Source: Roseibium sp. MMSF_3412 (GTDB lineage: Bacteria; Pseudomonadota; Alphaproteobacteria; Rhizobiales; Stappiaceae). Taken from it: a stretch of DNA of 64,000 bases. The stretch is from assembly GCF_030733265.1 (NCBI RefSeq), contig NZ_JASHJI010000011.1:124001-188000 (forward strand). Direction: 5' to 3'. Below, piece after piece: positions 36,608 through 44,714 of the stretch (within the stretch, counting starts at the first letter, position 1; the number at the start of each line of letters is the position of its first letter). A model generated the notes under the pieces. That model made no database searches. It had not been told where the DNA came from and saw only the letters and a program-made list of their open reading frames with translations. Made by a program: the position numbers and the translations under genes.

Positions 36608-38731
36608 ATGTCAGAACCATCCGAGCCCATCTCCGCCAGCGTCGATCGCGGCGCGCATACCGGCCTTGAAGGCTGGCAAGGAAAAGTGTTCGGCCTTCTG
36701 TGTGTGCTCTACGCCGCCTGGCACCTCTACAGCCTGAACATTGCACCGCTTGAAACCTGGCTCTTTCGCATTCTCCACATCTTGGGTGCGCTCGTCCTGG
36801 GGTTCGCTCTGCCAGGTGCGATTGCGGGCAACGACAAACGCTGGCGCAACGACAAGCTGGAGTGGATCATTGCGGTTCTCGCGGGATTGCCCGTTCTCTA
36901 CGCGCTCGCCCTCACCGCCTATGGCGTAAGCCAGTACTGGAGCAGCGGCACGGTTCAAAATCCCGACGCGACTTTCGCGTATTTCGGGATCGCGCTCGGC
37001 TCCGGAACTATGCTTGCCATTCTTGCCGGCTGGTTTTTGCGCGGCAGGGATGGATCCGTTTCACCGATCGACTGGGTGCTCATTTTAGCCAGCATTGCGT
37101 CGACCGGCTTTATCGCGCTCAGTCTTGATGCGCTTAATCTAAGACTTCGGGCAGGCACTCCCTTCGCCGACCCGCAAAATGCCTGGGCGGCCTTCGTTGC
37201 GATGGCACTCATGCTGGAACTTACACGGCGCGTCGCCGGCATGGCGCTCGTCGTCATCGCGACTGTCTTTGTCACCTACTCCTTTCTCGGCCCCTGGCTT
37301 CCCGGCTTCCTGGAACATCGTGGCTACGATGCAAAACGTTTCTTCAGCTACGTCTTCACGGACAACGGCATTCTCGGCCCGACGACGGCGGTGTCGTCGA
37401 CCTACATTATACTCTTCATCATTTTCGCGGCCTTCCTGCAAAGCTCCAAGGTCGGCGACTATTTCGTGAACCTCGCCTTTGCCACGGCAGGCCGTGCGCG
37501 CGGGGGGCCCGCCAAGGTCGCGGTGTTTGCGTCAGGTCTGATGGGCATGATCAACGGCACCTCGGCGGGCAACGTCGTGTCGACCGGCTCGCTGACGATC
37601 CCGCTGATGAAACGTGTCGGCTACCGGCCGCAATCGGCCGGCGCGATTGAAGCCGCCGCGTCCACCGGCGGCCAGATCATGCCGCCCATCATGGGTGCCG
37701 GCGCGTTCATCATGGCCGAGATCACAGGCATTCCCTATACCGAGCTCGTGATCGCCGCGCTCATTCCAGCCGTGCTCTATTTCGTGTCGATTTACTTCAT
37801 GGTCGATTTCGAGGCGCGCAGGCTTGGCATGCGCGGCATGACAGATGAAGAGGTGCCGAAGTTCCGGAACCTGGCGAAGCAGGCCTTCCTGTTCCTGCCG
37901 ATCATCATTCTCGTGGGCTCCCTGTTCCTCGGTTATTCGGTGATCCGCGCCGGGACGCTCGCAATTGCTTCCGCCGCCGTCGTGAGCTGGCTGACACCTT
38001 TCAAGATGGGGCCCCGTGAAATCATCGAGGCGCTGCGCAATGCCTCGCAAATGTCAATCCAGATCATTTCGGTGTGTGCGACCGCTGGCATTATCGTCGG
38101 CGTGATCTCACTGACCGGCGTTGGTGCCCGGTTTTCGTCACTTCTTTTCGAACTCGCCGAAACAAGCAAGCTGCTTGCGCTCATTTTCGCGATGATCATC
38201 TCGATCATTCTGGGCATGGGAATGCCAACCACAGCGGCCTATGCGGTCGCCGCTTCGGTCGTGGCTCCCGGCTTGATCGAACTCGGGATCGAACCGTTGA
38301 TCGCGCACTTCTTCGTCTTCTATTTCGCGGTTGTCTCGGCGATCACACCGCCGGTGGCGCTTGCCGCCTATGCGGGCGCGGCGATTGCCGGGGCCGAACC
38401 GATGCGCACTTCCGTGACCGCATTCCGTGTCGGTCTTGCCGCTTTCATCGTACCTTACATGTTCTTCTATAGCCCCGGTCTTCTGATGGAGGCGGGCTGG
38501 CTCGAGATCATCCGCAACGCCATAACCGCGATCATTGGTGTCTACTTCCTGTCAGGCGCCGTGCAGGGTTACCTGATGGGTCCGCTTGGCCCTGTCTGGC
38601 GCGTTCTGTTGCTTGGAGCGGCATTGTTCATGATTTCGGGGGACTGGCGGACCGATGTGATCGGCGTCCTACTGGGAGCGGGCCTCTGGCTTAAGTCGCG
38701 GCGCGAGACGCCGCTTTCGTCCGCAGCCTGA
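36608..38731 (+). CDS. TRAP transporter fused 4TM/12TM permease
   Basis: A 707-residue integral membrane protein fusing the small (DctQ-like, ~first 190 residues) and large (DctM-like) TRAP subunits, the usual form for TAXI systems. Conserved blocks are MINGTSAGNVVSTGSLTIPLM, ASTGGQIMPPIMGAGAF and GMGMPTTAAYAVAASVVAPG. It drives uptake with a Na+ or H+ gradient; a Na+ link would suit the Na+-NQR encoded further on. It starts 87 bp after the TAXI gene. Confidence 0.95.
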   Translation: MSEPSEPISASVDRGAHTGLEGWQGKVFGLLCVLYAAWHLYSLNIAPLETWLFRILHILGALVLGFALPGAIAGNDKRWRNDKLEWIIAVLAGLPVLYALALTAYGVSQYWSSGTVQNPDATFAYFGIALGSGTMLAILAGWFLRGRDGSVSPIDWVLILASIASTGFIALSLDALNLRLRAGTPFADPQNAWAAFVAMALMLELTRRVAGMALVVIATVFVTYSFLGPWLPGFLEHRGYDAKRFFSYVFTDNGILGPTTAVSSTYIILFIIFAAFLQSSKVGDYFVNLAFATAGRARGGPAKVAVFASGLMGMINGTSAGNVVSTGSLTIPLMKRVGYRPQSAGAIEAAASTGGQIMPPIMGAGAFIMAEITGIPYTELVIAALIPAVLYFVSIYFMVDFEARRLGMRGMTDEEVPKFRNLAKQAFLFLPIIILVGSLFLGYSVIRAGTLAIASAAVVSWLTPFKMGPREIIEALRNASQMSIQIISVCATAGIIVGVISLTGVGARFSSLLFELAETSKLLALIFAMIISIILGMGMPTTAAYAVAASVVAPGLIELGIEPLIAHFFVFYFAVVSAITPPVALAAYAGAAIAGAEPMRTSVTAFRVGLAAFIVPYMFFYSPGLLMEAGWLEIIRNAITAIIGVYFLSGAVQGYLMGPLGPVWRVLLLGAALFMISGDWRTDVIGVLLGAGLWLKSRRETPLSSAA

Positions 38732-39282
38732 CTGAATTGGGGTACGGGCTGGTAAATTAAGCAGGTCTGGTTTGGATCGTTTCGATGCGAGGTTGTCATG
38801 ACAGACCGCAATGATCCTGGCGTTTTTCAATTTTCCATAAGATTCATGCAAAGATAATCCGCCGCCGTCATGGGCTGGATCATAGAAAAGTGTCAACCCG
38901 GCCTCCCTTCCACTCTGCGACCGACCATCTCCATCCACCTCCCCGAACACGACCCTGCGTGGTCTACGGATCCGTGTGACGACGCCTTTTGGCGATGCAC
39001 GGGGCGTGCATCGGCGTCTGAAACAAGACGGCGATTTGCCGGGACTATCAAAACTCTATCGGTTCCGGTCGAGCGGGTGGATGTGTGCGATCAGGTGACC
39101 CGGACTGATTGTTTGACGTGTCCGGGAGAACAAATTTGGGGCAGAAAATGAAGGAAACCGGAAACTCTGTGACAGCAATCACCGCACTTCACGCAATGAC
39201 CTGTAGCCTCTATTGTTCCCAATCGATCGATTGAGGAAACGAAACAGAAAGTGTGCAACGCAATGATTCCAAGGGGTGATTT
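38732..39282. other. Intergenic region with a fragment like the MITE left end
   Basis: This 551 bp stretch has no convincing gene. At 38746-38800 it reads GGGTACGG...TAAAT...TGGTTTGGATCGTTT, which resembles the left end of the MITE at 55473-55743 (GGGTACGGACCCATAAAT...TTGGTTTGGATCGTTTT). A matching right end is not seen. The remainder is AT-richer and leads into the orphan gene, which has AAGGGG before its ATG. Confidence 0.45.
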
Positions 39283-40263
39283 ATGCCAAAAGGAGAAAAA
39301 GAGAAGCGCATCCTGAGGCTTGAAGCCCACAAGGCTGCGATCGAGCTACTGATGGAAAAGAAGCGCGAAGTCGTGATCAGGTCTGCCTTATGGCAACGAA
39401 CCTATCAGGCGGAGCATGAAACGGCTCGCCTCCGTGCCAGGATCGATGAGCTTGATCAGGCCCGAAGAGACATAATTATCGTGGCGGCTACCGGCATTTT
39501 TGCCTGTGTCGCAGCCTACGCGGCAACCACTTACTTCCTCGCAGGGACGGGCGCTTCCTACACGTCCTTTTCAATGGCGACGCCGCAGATCACCACTGCC
39601 GCTACCGTGTTCAGTGCCGAGGGAGCGACCTCAATCACTGTCACGCATCCGCTGCGCATTGCTTTTTCGAAACATGTCAAGGCACAGATCGTCAAAACGA
39701 TTGCCTCTCTTCCTGTTGGTGCTGCCCTAACCTACACGGTTAAAGATTCCGCCTTGTCGCGTGTGTACAAGTTGGCCAACGCGATGATCAGCCACAAGGA
39801 TTTTTCACCGGAAGAATACGAAAAACTGCGCGCCGAACTCCTGAAAAACTCCACCGGGGCGACCCGTCACCAACTTCTGTCGGCGAATATCGAAGCGCGT
39901 GAGGCGCAAATCAAACAGCTCCTCAAGGAGGACGTGGCAACGGCCGTTGCCAATCACTACTCCGAGGAATTCATTGGTCTCAAGCCTTACATCGCCGGTT
40001 TGCTGCTGATGACAAAAGACGAGCAGGCTGTCTGGTACAGAAAGTTTCGGCAGGACATCGACAAGTATCTCGGCAAAACCTACCCCGATCTCTCAGGCAA
40101 TGAAAAATCCATCCTCTACACCAATCTGATGTGGTATTTCTGGCAGGACGTCATCAACGAAATGAGATCGCTTGAGCAACGGTGGCACGGGCACGCAAAT
40201 TTGCTCAACAACGCGATCATGAGTGAACGTTTCAAAATGTCCGAACTTTTCGGAGGACGTTGA
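39283..40263 (+). CDS. Orphan single-span membrane protein with coiled-coil N terminus
   Basis: A 326-residue protein I do not recognise. Residues ~1-62 are highly charged and form a likely coiled coil (many Glu, Lys, Arg, Leu). A single hydrophobic span follows at ~63-88 (DIIIVAATGIFACVAAYAAT). The remaining ~235 residues are soluble, helix-rich, with no Cys and no motif I can name; Trp/Tyr-rich SILYTNLMWYFWQD is near the end. Codon use and composition look less GC-rich than the surrounding genes. It stands alone, behind a repeat fragment, which suggests recent arrival. AAGGGG supports the ATG at 39283. Confidence 0.75.
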   Translation: MPKGEKEKRILRLEAHKAAIELLMEKKREVVIRSALWQRTYQAEHETARLRARIDELDQARRDIIIVAATGIFACVAAYAATTYFLAGTGASYTSFSMATPQITTAATVFSAEGATSITVTHPLRIAFSKHVKAQIVKTIASLPVGAALTYTVKDSALSRVYKLANAMISHKDFSPEEYEKLRAELLKNSTGATRHQLLSANIEAREAQIKQLLKEDVATAVANHYSEEFIGLKPYIAGLLLMTKDEQAVWYRKFRQDIDKYLGKTYPDLSGNEKSILYTNLMWYFWQDVINEMRSLEQRWHGHANLLNNAIMSERFKMSELFGGR

Positions 40264-40463
40264 ACGCGCTTGCGTGCGGTCAGGTGGTCCGGGTTGGTTG
40301 ATCGACACCGGCCTTAGCCCTGACCGGAGAAGATAACCACTGGCCACTTCGCCTCTTTTCCGGTCCCGCTCCACGAGCCGCACAAGGCAACCACCCTCTT
40401 CTCGCCCGTGTCCACCGGGGGATGCAGAAATTCGCCCAGGATGGTTCCGTCTGTCCGGCCCCG

Positions 40464-41198
40464 CTAGCCTGCCTGCGCCACCCGTGCCTTCTCGCCAAGA
40501 TCCGCCTCGGTTCCCGTCTGCCTTGGAAAGCGGGCGAGGGCGCTGAGCATCAGCCAGTCCGGCAGGGCGCGGCGGTACTTTTCCTGCCCGACGACGGTGA
40601 TATGCCCGTTGGCGATTTCGCTGCGCAAGTCGCGCATCCCGCGCCAGGCTTCGACGAACCGCCTGATATCCGACGAAATCGACAGATCCTCCTCGAAACC
40701 CGGATATTTCAGGCACATATCGACCTCACCATCCTGCACCACCAGCCAGAAACGGCTGAAACCCTTGTGGGTGCCGGAAAATGCGAATTCCATCACGATC
40801 CGTTTCTCGGGCATGGCATCCACATTCAACCGTGTGTGCATGCTCCAGGCGAGGAAGGCGGGGTCGAGATCTTCCGTTTCCATGTCGCGGGACCACTTCT
40901 GGCCCCAGACCGCCAGGCTCATGATGATCGGATCGAGATCCCGCCCGGCATCGGTGAGTTCGTAGGCAAAGCCGCGGCCATTGTCGAGCGCACGGCGCGT
41001 GATCAGACCTGCATGTTCCAGGCTCGACAGGCGCTGGCTCAACAGCGTTGCGGAGATCTTGGGCACACCCCGGTGAATTTCGTTGAAACGCGTGCAGCCA
41101 TCAATGACCCGACTGATGACAAGCAAAGTCCAGCGTTCGCAAAGGACTTCTGCGGCCAAGGCAAGCGGGCAGTACTGTCCATAACCCTTATACGGCAT
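40464..41198 (-). CDS. HxlR-family transcriptional regulator
   Basis: A 244-residue regulator. The HxlR winged HTH takes up residues ~1-105 (YCPLALAAEVLCERWTLLVI, PKISATLLSQRLSSLE), and a C-terminal ~130-residue domain resembles the sterol-carrier-type domain sometimes fused to HxlR. Cys at ~10 and ~20 could sense electrophiles or oxidants, as in other HxlR proteins. It is divergent from a BBE flavoprotein gene and shares a perfect palindrome with it. GGAGGAG precedes its ATG. The frame stays open for 49 codons beyond the amber stop. Confidence 0.9.
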   Translation of the reverse strand: MPYKGYGQYCPLALAAEVLCERWTLLVISRVIDGCTRFNEIHRGVPKISATLLSQRLSSLEHAGLITRRALDNGRGFAYELTDAGRDLDPIIMSLAVWGQKWSRDMETEDLDPAFLAWSMHTRLNVDAMPEKRIVMEFAFSGTHKGFSRFWLVVQDGEVDMCLKYPGFEEDLSISSDIRRFVEAWRGMRDLRSEIANGHITVVGQEKYRRALPDWLMLSALARFPRQTGTEADLGEKARVAQAG

Positions 41199-41263
41199 TC
41201 GGCACTCCTCCTCACATCCAGCGTCATTTCACGAAAAGACTATGGCGGCGCCAGAGGCCCAGC

Positions 41264-41282
41264 AACTCCAGAATCTGGAGTT
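41264..41282. promoter_or_regulatory. Perfect palindrome in the HxlR/BBE divergent promoter
   Basis: AACTCCAGA-A-TCTGGAGTT has two exact 9-base arms around one base, 66 bp from the HxlR start and 85 bp from the BBE start. It is the best operator candidate for the HxlR regulator. Confidence 0.6.
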
Positions 41283-41366
41283 ACTGCACATTCGTGAGTT
41301 TCTTGCGCTCCCAACTCCCGGCACGCTGCCGCCACGATCAACAGAAAGCGGACATCGGACGACGGT

Positions 41367-42776
41367 ATGGAAGACCTTCTCAATTCCCGGCTGGCGGAAC
41401 GTCTCGGCCCTGTCGCCGGCTTTCCCGGCGATGCCGGCTACGCCGAGCGAAGACAGGTCTGGAACGCGACCATTGACCGGTTCCCGGCCGCGATCGTTGC
41501 CGTCAGGGACCAAGACGATGTCCGCAACGCTATCACGACTGCCGTCGCGTGCGGGCTGAAGGTCTGCGTCAGGGGTGGCGGTCACAACATCGCCGGATCA
41601 GCGGTTGCCGACGGTGCGCTGATGATCGACATGTCGTCACTGAGGCAAATCGAGATCGACACGGAGCACTTGATTGGGCGCGTTGGCGGCGGCGCAACCT
41701 GGGCCGATTTCGATGCTGCCGCACAGGCCCACGGACTGGCAGCACCAGGCGGTGTCGTCTCCTCGACCGGGGTCGCAGGACTGACCCTTGGAGGTGGTTT
41801 CGGATGGCTGGCACGCCTTCACGGACTTGCCGTCGACAATCTGCTTTCGGCAGAAATCGTGCTGGCGGACGGCACGGTCGCGGTCTGCTCGCAAGATGAA
41901 CACCCGGATCTCTTCTGGGCACTTCGCGGCGGCGGCGGCAATTTCGGTGTCGTGACCGAATTCACATTCAGGCTGCATCCGGTCGGCCCGCAGGTGCTCT
42001 TCGGCCCGACCTTCTTTGCGCTGAAAGACGCGCGGCGGGTTCTTGCCGCCTACGCGGAACACGCTCCCCTGCTGCCGCGCAAGGCCTGCGTGTGGGCGAA
42101 CCTGATGACCGCGCCGCCAGTGCCGGTTCTGCCTGAAAGCGTTCACGGGACCAAGGTCCTGACGCTGATGCAGTTTCACGCAGAGCCAGCGGATGAGGCG
42201 CAGGCTGACCTGCAGTCTCTTCATGGCGGTGCCGAACCCCTCGGAAGCGCATTGGCACCCAGACCCTTTACAGAGGCCCAAGGCTTTCTCGATGCGGCCT
42301 ACGATTTTGGCGCCCGCAATTACTGGCGCGCACATAACCATCACACTCTGACACCCTCATTGATCGATCTGCTTGTGGATCTGGCTTCCGGTCTCCCGAC
42401 CCCGGAATCGGAACTGCTGATCTGTCTTCTAGGAGGTGCGGTTGCCGACGTCGGTGAGAATGCCACCGCCTTCCCGCATCGCCAGATCCCGTTCATGACA
42501 ACGCCCGGTGTACGCTGGCGCGATGAGCGTGATGACCCCCGGATGACCGGCTGGCTGAAGGACGTTTCAGAACAGATCGCAGCACACGCGGTGCCCGGGT
42601 GCTATGTCAATTTCATTGCCGAGGCCGAAGGCAACGCGCCACGCGCCTATGGTGGCAATCTTGCCCGCCTTGCCGCGATCAAGCGCACGTACGATCCGGC
42701 GAACCTCTTCAGATTCAACCAGAATATCGCGCCGGGCACCCATTCCGCCGGCGAATGCCCACCCCATTCCCCCTGA
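41367..42776 (+). CDS. FAD-binding BBE-family oxidoreductase
   Basis: A 469-residue flavoprotein of the berberine-bridge/6-hydroxynicotine-oxidase type. The PCMH FAD domain (~40-210) has RGGGHNIAGSAV, whose His would carry covalent FAD, and GLTLGGGFGWLARLHGLAVDNL. A second FAD-linking Cys is not seen in the usual place, so single-point attachment is likely. The BBE C-terminal segment has AAIKRTYDPANLFRFNQNI. Substrates in the family are alcohols, sugars, or amines. It is probably regulated by the divergent HxlR protein. The next gene starts 26 bp later. Confidence 0.92.
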   Translation: MEDLLNSRLAERLGPVAGFPGDAGYAERRQVWNATIDRFPAAIVAVRDQDDVRNAITTAVACGLKVCVRGGGHNIAGSAVADGALMIDMSSLRQIEIDTEHLIGRVGGGATWADFDAAAQAHGLAAPGGVVSSTGVAGLTLGGGFGWLARLHGLAVDNLLSAEIVLADGTVAVCSQDEHPDLFWALRGGGGNFGVVTEFTFRLHPVGPQVLFGPTFFALKDARRVLAAYAEHAPLLPRKACVWANLMTAPPVPVLPESVHGTKVLTLMQFHAEPADEAQADLQSLHGGAEPLGSALAPRPFTEAQGFLDAAYDFGARNYWRAHNHHTLTPSLIDLLVDLASGLPTPESELLICLLGGAVADVGENATAFPHRQIPFMTTPGVRWRDERDDPRMTGWLKDVSEQIAAHAVPGCYVNFIAEAEGNAPRAYGGNLARLAAIKRTYDPANLFRFNQNIAPGTHSAGECPPHSP

Positions 42777-42802
42777 AGACCCACGCTTGAAAGGAGCTAA
42801 CG

Positions 42803-43468
42803 ATGTTGACTGTTTCCAGATTGATCCGGCAGGCCTTCGTCTCCACAGCCGGCTTTGCCGTCCTCGCAACAGGGGCCCACGCCACCGAAGCGGCAATGAT
42901 CGCGCGGACGGTGGAACACATGGCGACGTCCGAGCAACCGGCAATACCGATCAGGGGTTCGCAAGCCCGGCTGTCGCGAACGGCCAATGGCGCGACAATG
43001 ACACTGCACACGTCCGAACTCGTTCCAGGCCATGTCACAACAGCCTGGTGGGTGATCATGACACGGCCGGAAAACTGCTCGGCAAAGCCGTGCACGGCCG
43101 AGGACGTCATCGGCAGGGCCGCGGAGGTCGGCACGCAAATCGTTTACGCCGACGGGGTCGTCAATGCCCCGGATGGAAGCGCGGAATTTGCCGCGTATCT
43201 GCCCGCAGGCAGCGTTTCCGGTGGTTGGTACGACCAGCGCTTCGACAGGCCCGAGACGAGCGAGATCCATCTTGTGCTCAACGACCATGGCCCGCTGCTG
43301 CCGGACATCGCCGCCTCGATGCTCACGAGTTATCGCGGTGGCTGCCGGGACGACAGCCTGCCGCCTCCCTTCCCCGACACGGCGAAGGCCGACGGAACGG
43401 CCGGACCCAACACCTGCCGCCTGATCCAGGACGCCATTTTCACAACACCGGCGTCCAAGGAGAACTGA
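42803..43468 (+). CDS. Exported protein of unknown function
   Basis: A 221-residue protein with a Sec signal peptide (about residues 1-28, ending GAHA-TE). The mature part looks beta-rich with four Cys (ENCSAKPC and the pair in GGCRDD and NTCRL), fitting disulfides in the periplasm. I do not recognise the family. AAAGGAG sits before the ATG. It lies behind the BBE gene at a short distance and may be in its operon, so it might be induced by the same signal. Confidence 0.75.
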   Translation: MLTVSRLIRQAFVSTAGFAVLATGAHATEAAMIARTVEHMATSEQPAIPIRGSQARLSRTANGATMTLHTSELVPGHVTTAWWVIMTRPENCSAKPCTAEDVIGRAAEVGTQIVYADGVVNAPDGSAEFAAYLPAGSVSGGWYDQRFDRPETSEIHLVLNDHGPLLPDIAASMLTSYRGGCRDDSLPPPFPDTAKADGTAGPNTCRLIQDAIFTTPASKEN

Positions 43469-43500
43469 GTGCCAACTATTTCAAACACGGAGTATTTCAG

Positions 43501-44103
43501 ATGTTGAGGAAACTTTTCACGGCCGCGGCTATTTGGGCGTCCCTGTCGAGTGCGGTTTACGCCGTTCCCGTTGGTGCCGGTGACACGATCCGGGGCAGCT
43601 ACGCGTTCGCTACATTCGGCGCTCAGGAACTTGAACCGAACTCGCTTCTGCTGAGGCTCTCCCCGGCCGATCTGTTCGGAGGCGTTGATGCTGTCGGTGT
43701 CCGTATTCTGGATACGAGCCTGACCCCGTTGCTCTTCACCCGGGTTGACGCTCTCACCACTGCGCTGGATGCGACCGTCGGCCTCCCGACAGAGCGGTCG
43801 GACTTTCTGCCGGGTGTCCTCGGCCCATCAGATCCGGCCCGGATCCCGCGCACGGGATTTGTCGAGATCACCGGTCTTGCCGGGTCCTTCGATGTGGCAT
43901 CACTCACGTTCTCCGGGATCGAGGTAACGGGTGCGATCGGCATCACGCGGCAAGCGCAAGTCACCGAGTTCGAACCCGTCACGACCCCGATGACACCGGT
44001 TCCCCTGCCCGCCCCCGGCCTGTTGCTTGCTGGGGTACTCGGCGGATTTCTTGGCCTTGGCTTCTGGAAACACGGCCAGAAGGACACGATCAAGACGGCC
44101 TGA
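43501..44103 (+). CDS. Exported protein with VPLPA-type C-terminal sorting tail
   Basis: A 200-residue protein with a signal peptide (ending AVYA-VP around residue 22), a beta-rich middle, and a C-terminal VPLPAPGLLLAGVLGGF stretch followed by basic residues. That tail is the VPLPA-CTERM signal of Rhodobacteraceae-type exosortase systems: motif, hydrophobic span, charged end. It should be processed at the membrane and displayed or shed. No exosortase gene is in the window. The ATG at 43501 is 32 bp after the preceding exported-protein gene. Confidence 0.82.
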   Translation: MLRKLFTAAAIWASLSSAVYAVPVGAGDTIRGSYAFATFGAQELEPNSLLLRLSPADLFGGVDAVGVRILDTSLTPLLFTRVDALTTALDATVGLPTERSDFLPGVLGPSDPARIPRTGFVEITGLAGSFDVASLTFSGIEVTGAIGITRQAQVTEFEPVTTPMTPVPLPAPGLLLAGVLGGFLGLGFWKHGQKDTIKTA

Positions 44104-44240
44104 ACAATCGGGCGCGGCCTGGCTCCCTGCCGCCGCGCCCATCAACAGTGCCAGATAACACAAACGTATCGCGCAAGGGGTGGCCAAGAGCGGGCACTCG
44201 GCTAAAGTGAAGGCCTACCGTTTATTGTGAAGAGGGTCTC

Positions 44241-44642
44241 ATGTCCGATCGTATCAACCCCGAAACACTCTACAACAGCGTTCAGTGGGGTTTCTCCCAC
44301 GCAGCCGTTTCAGAGCCGGGCAGGCTCCTGCACCTTGCCGGCCAGGTCGCCTGGGACAAGGATTGCCAGCTTGTCGGCGGAGACGACCTCAACGCACAGG
44401 CGCGTCAATGCCTGGCCAACCTGAAGGCTGTGCTCGCAGATCAGGGACTTGGTCCGCAGCATCTCATCCGGCTGAGAACCTATGTCGTGAACCACACGCC
44501 GGAAAAGCTCGAGCCCGTCGGCATGGCGCTCGGCGAATTCTGGGGCGATGTGACACCGGCGCCGAACACCTGGCTCGGCGTGCAATCGCTCGCCCTGCCG
44601 GAATTCCTGGTCGAGATCGAGGGAACAGCCGTTCTGCCGTGA
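44241..44642 (+). CDS. RidA/YjgF-family protein
   Basis: A 133-residue RidA-superfamily protein. Family members hydrolyse reactive enamines/imines made by PLP enzymes or act in specific catabolic steps. Visible blocks are LLHLAGQVAWDKDCQ, the Arg of IRLRTYV, and the PALP.. end region LALPEFLVEIEGTAVLP. It differs from the housekeeping RidA (no exact NATR-type Arg context), so it is a subgroup member, and I leave the symbol blank. It is a single gene, convergent with the TPP-enzyme gene. Confidence 0.88.
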   Translation: MSDRINPETLYNSVQWGFSHAAVSEPGRLLHLAGQVAWDKDCQLVGGDDLNAQARQCLANLKAVLADQGLGPQHLIRLRTYVVNHTPEKLEPVGMALGEFWGDVTPAPNTWLGVQSLALPEFLVEIEGTAVLP

Positions 44643-44670
44643 GGTTTCGGTCCGCTTCAATTCGAACCCT

Positions 44671-44697
44671 AGGGAACCGTGCCTGACACGGTACCCT
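44671..44697. terminator. Hairpin between convergent genes
   Basis: AGGGAACCGTG (44671-44681) pairs with CACGGTACCCT (44687-44697) with one mismatch. It is between the convergent RidA and TPP-enzyme genes. There is no clear T-run on either side, so termination is only likely by position. Confidence 0.45.
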
Positions 44698-44714
44698 GGT
44701 GAGCAGAAGCGTTC

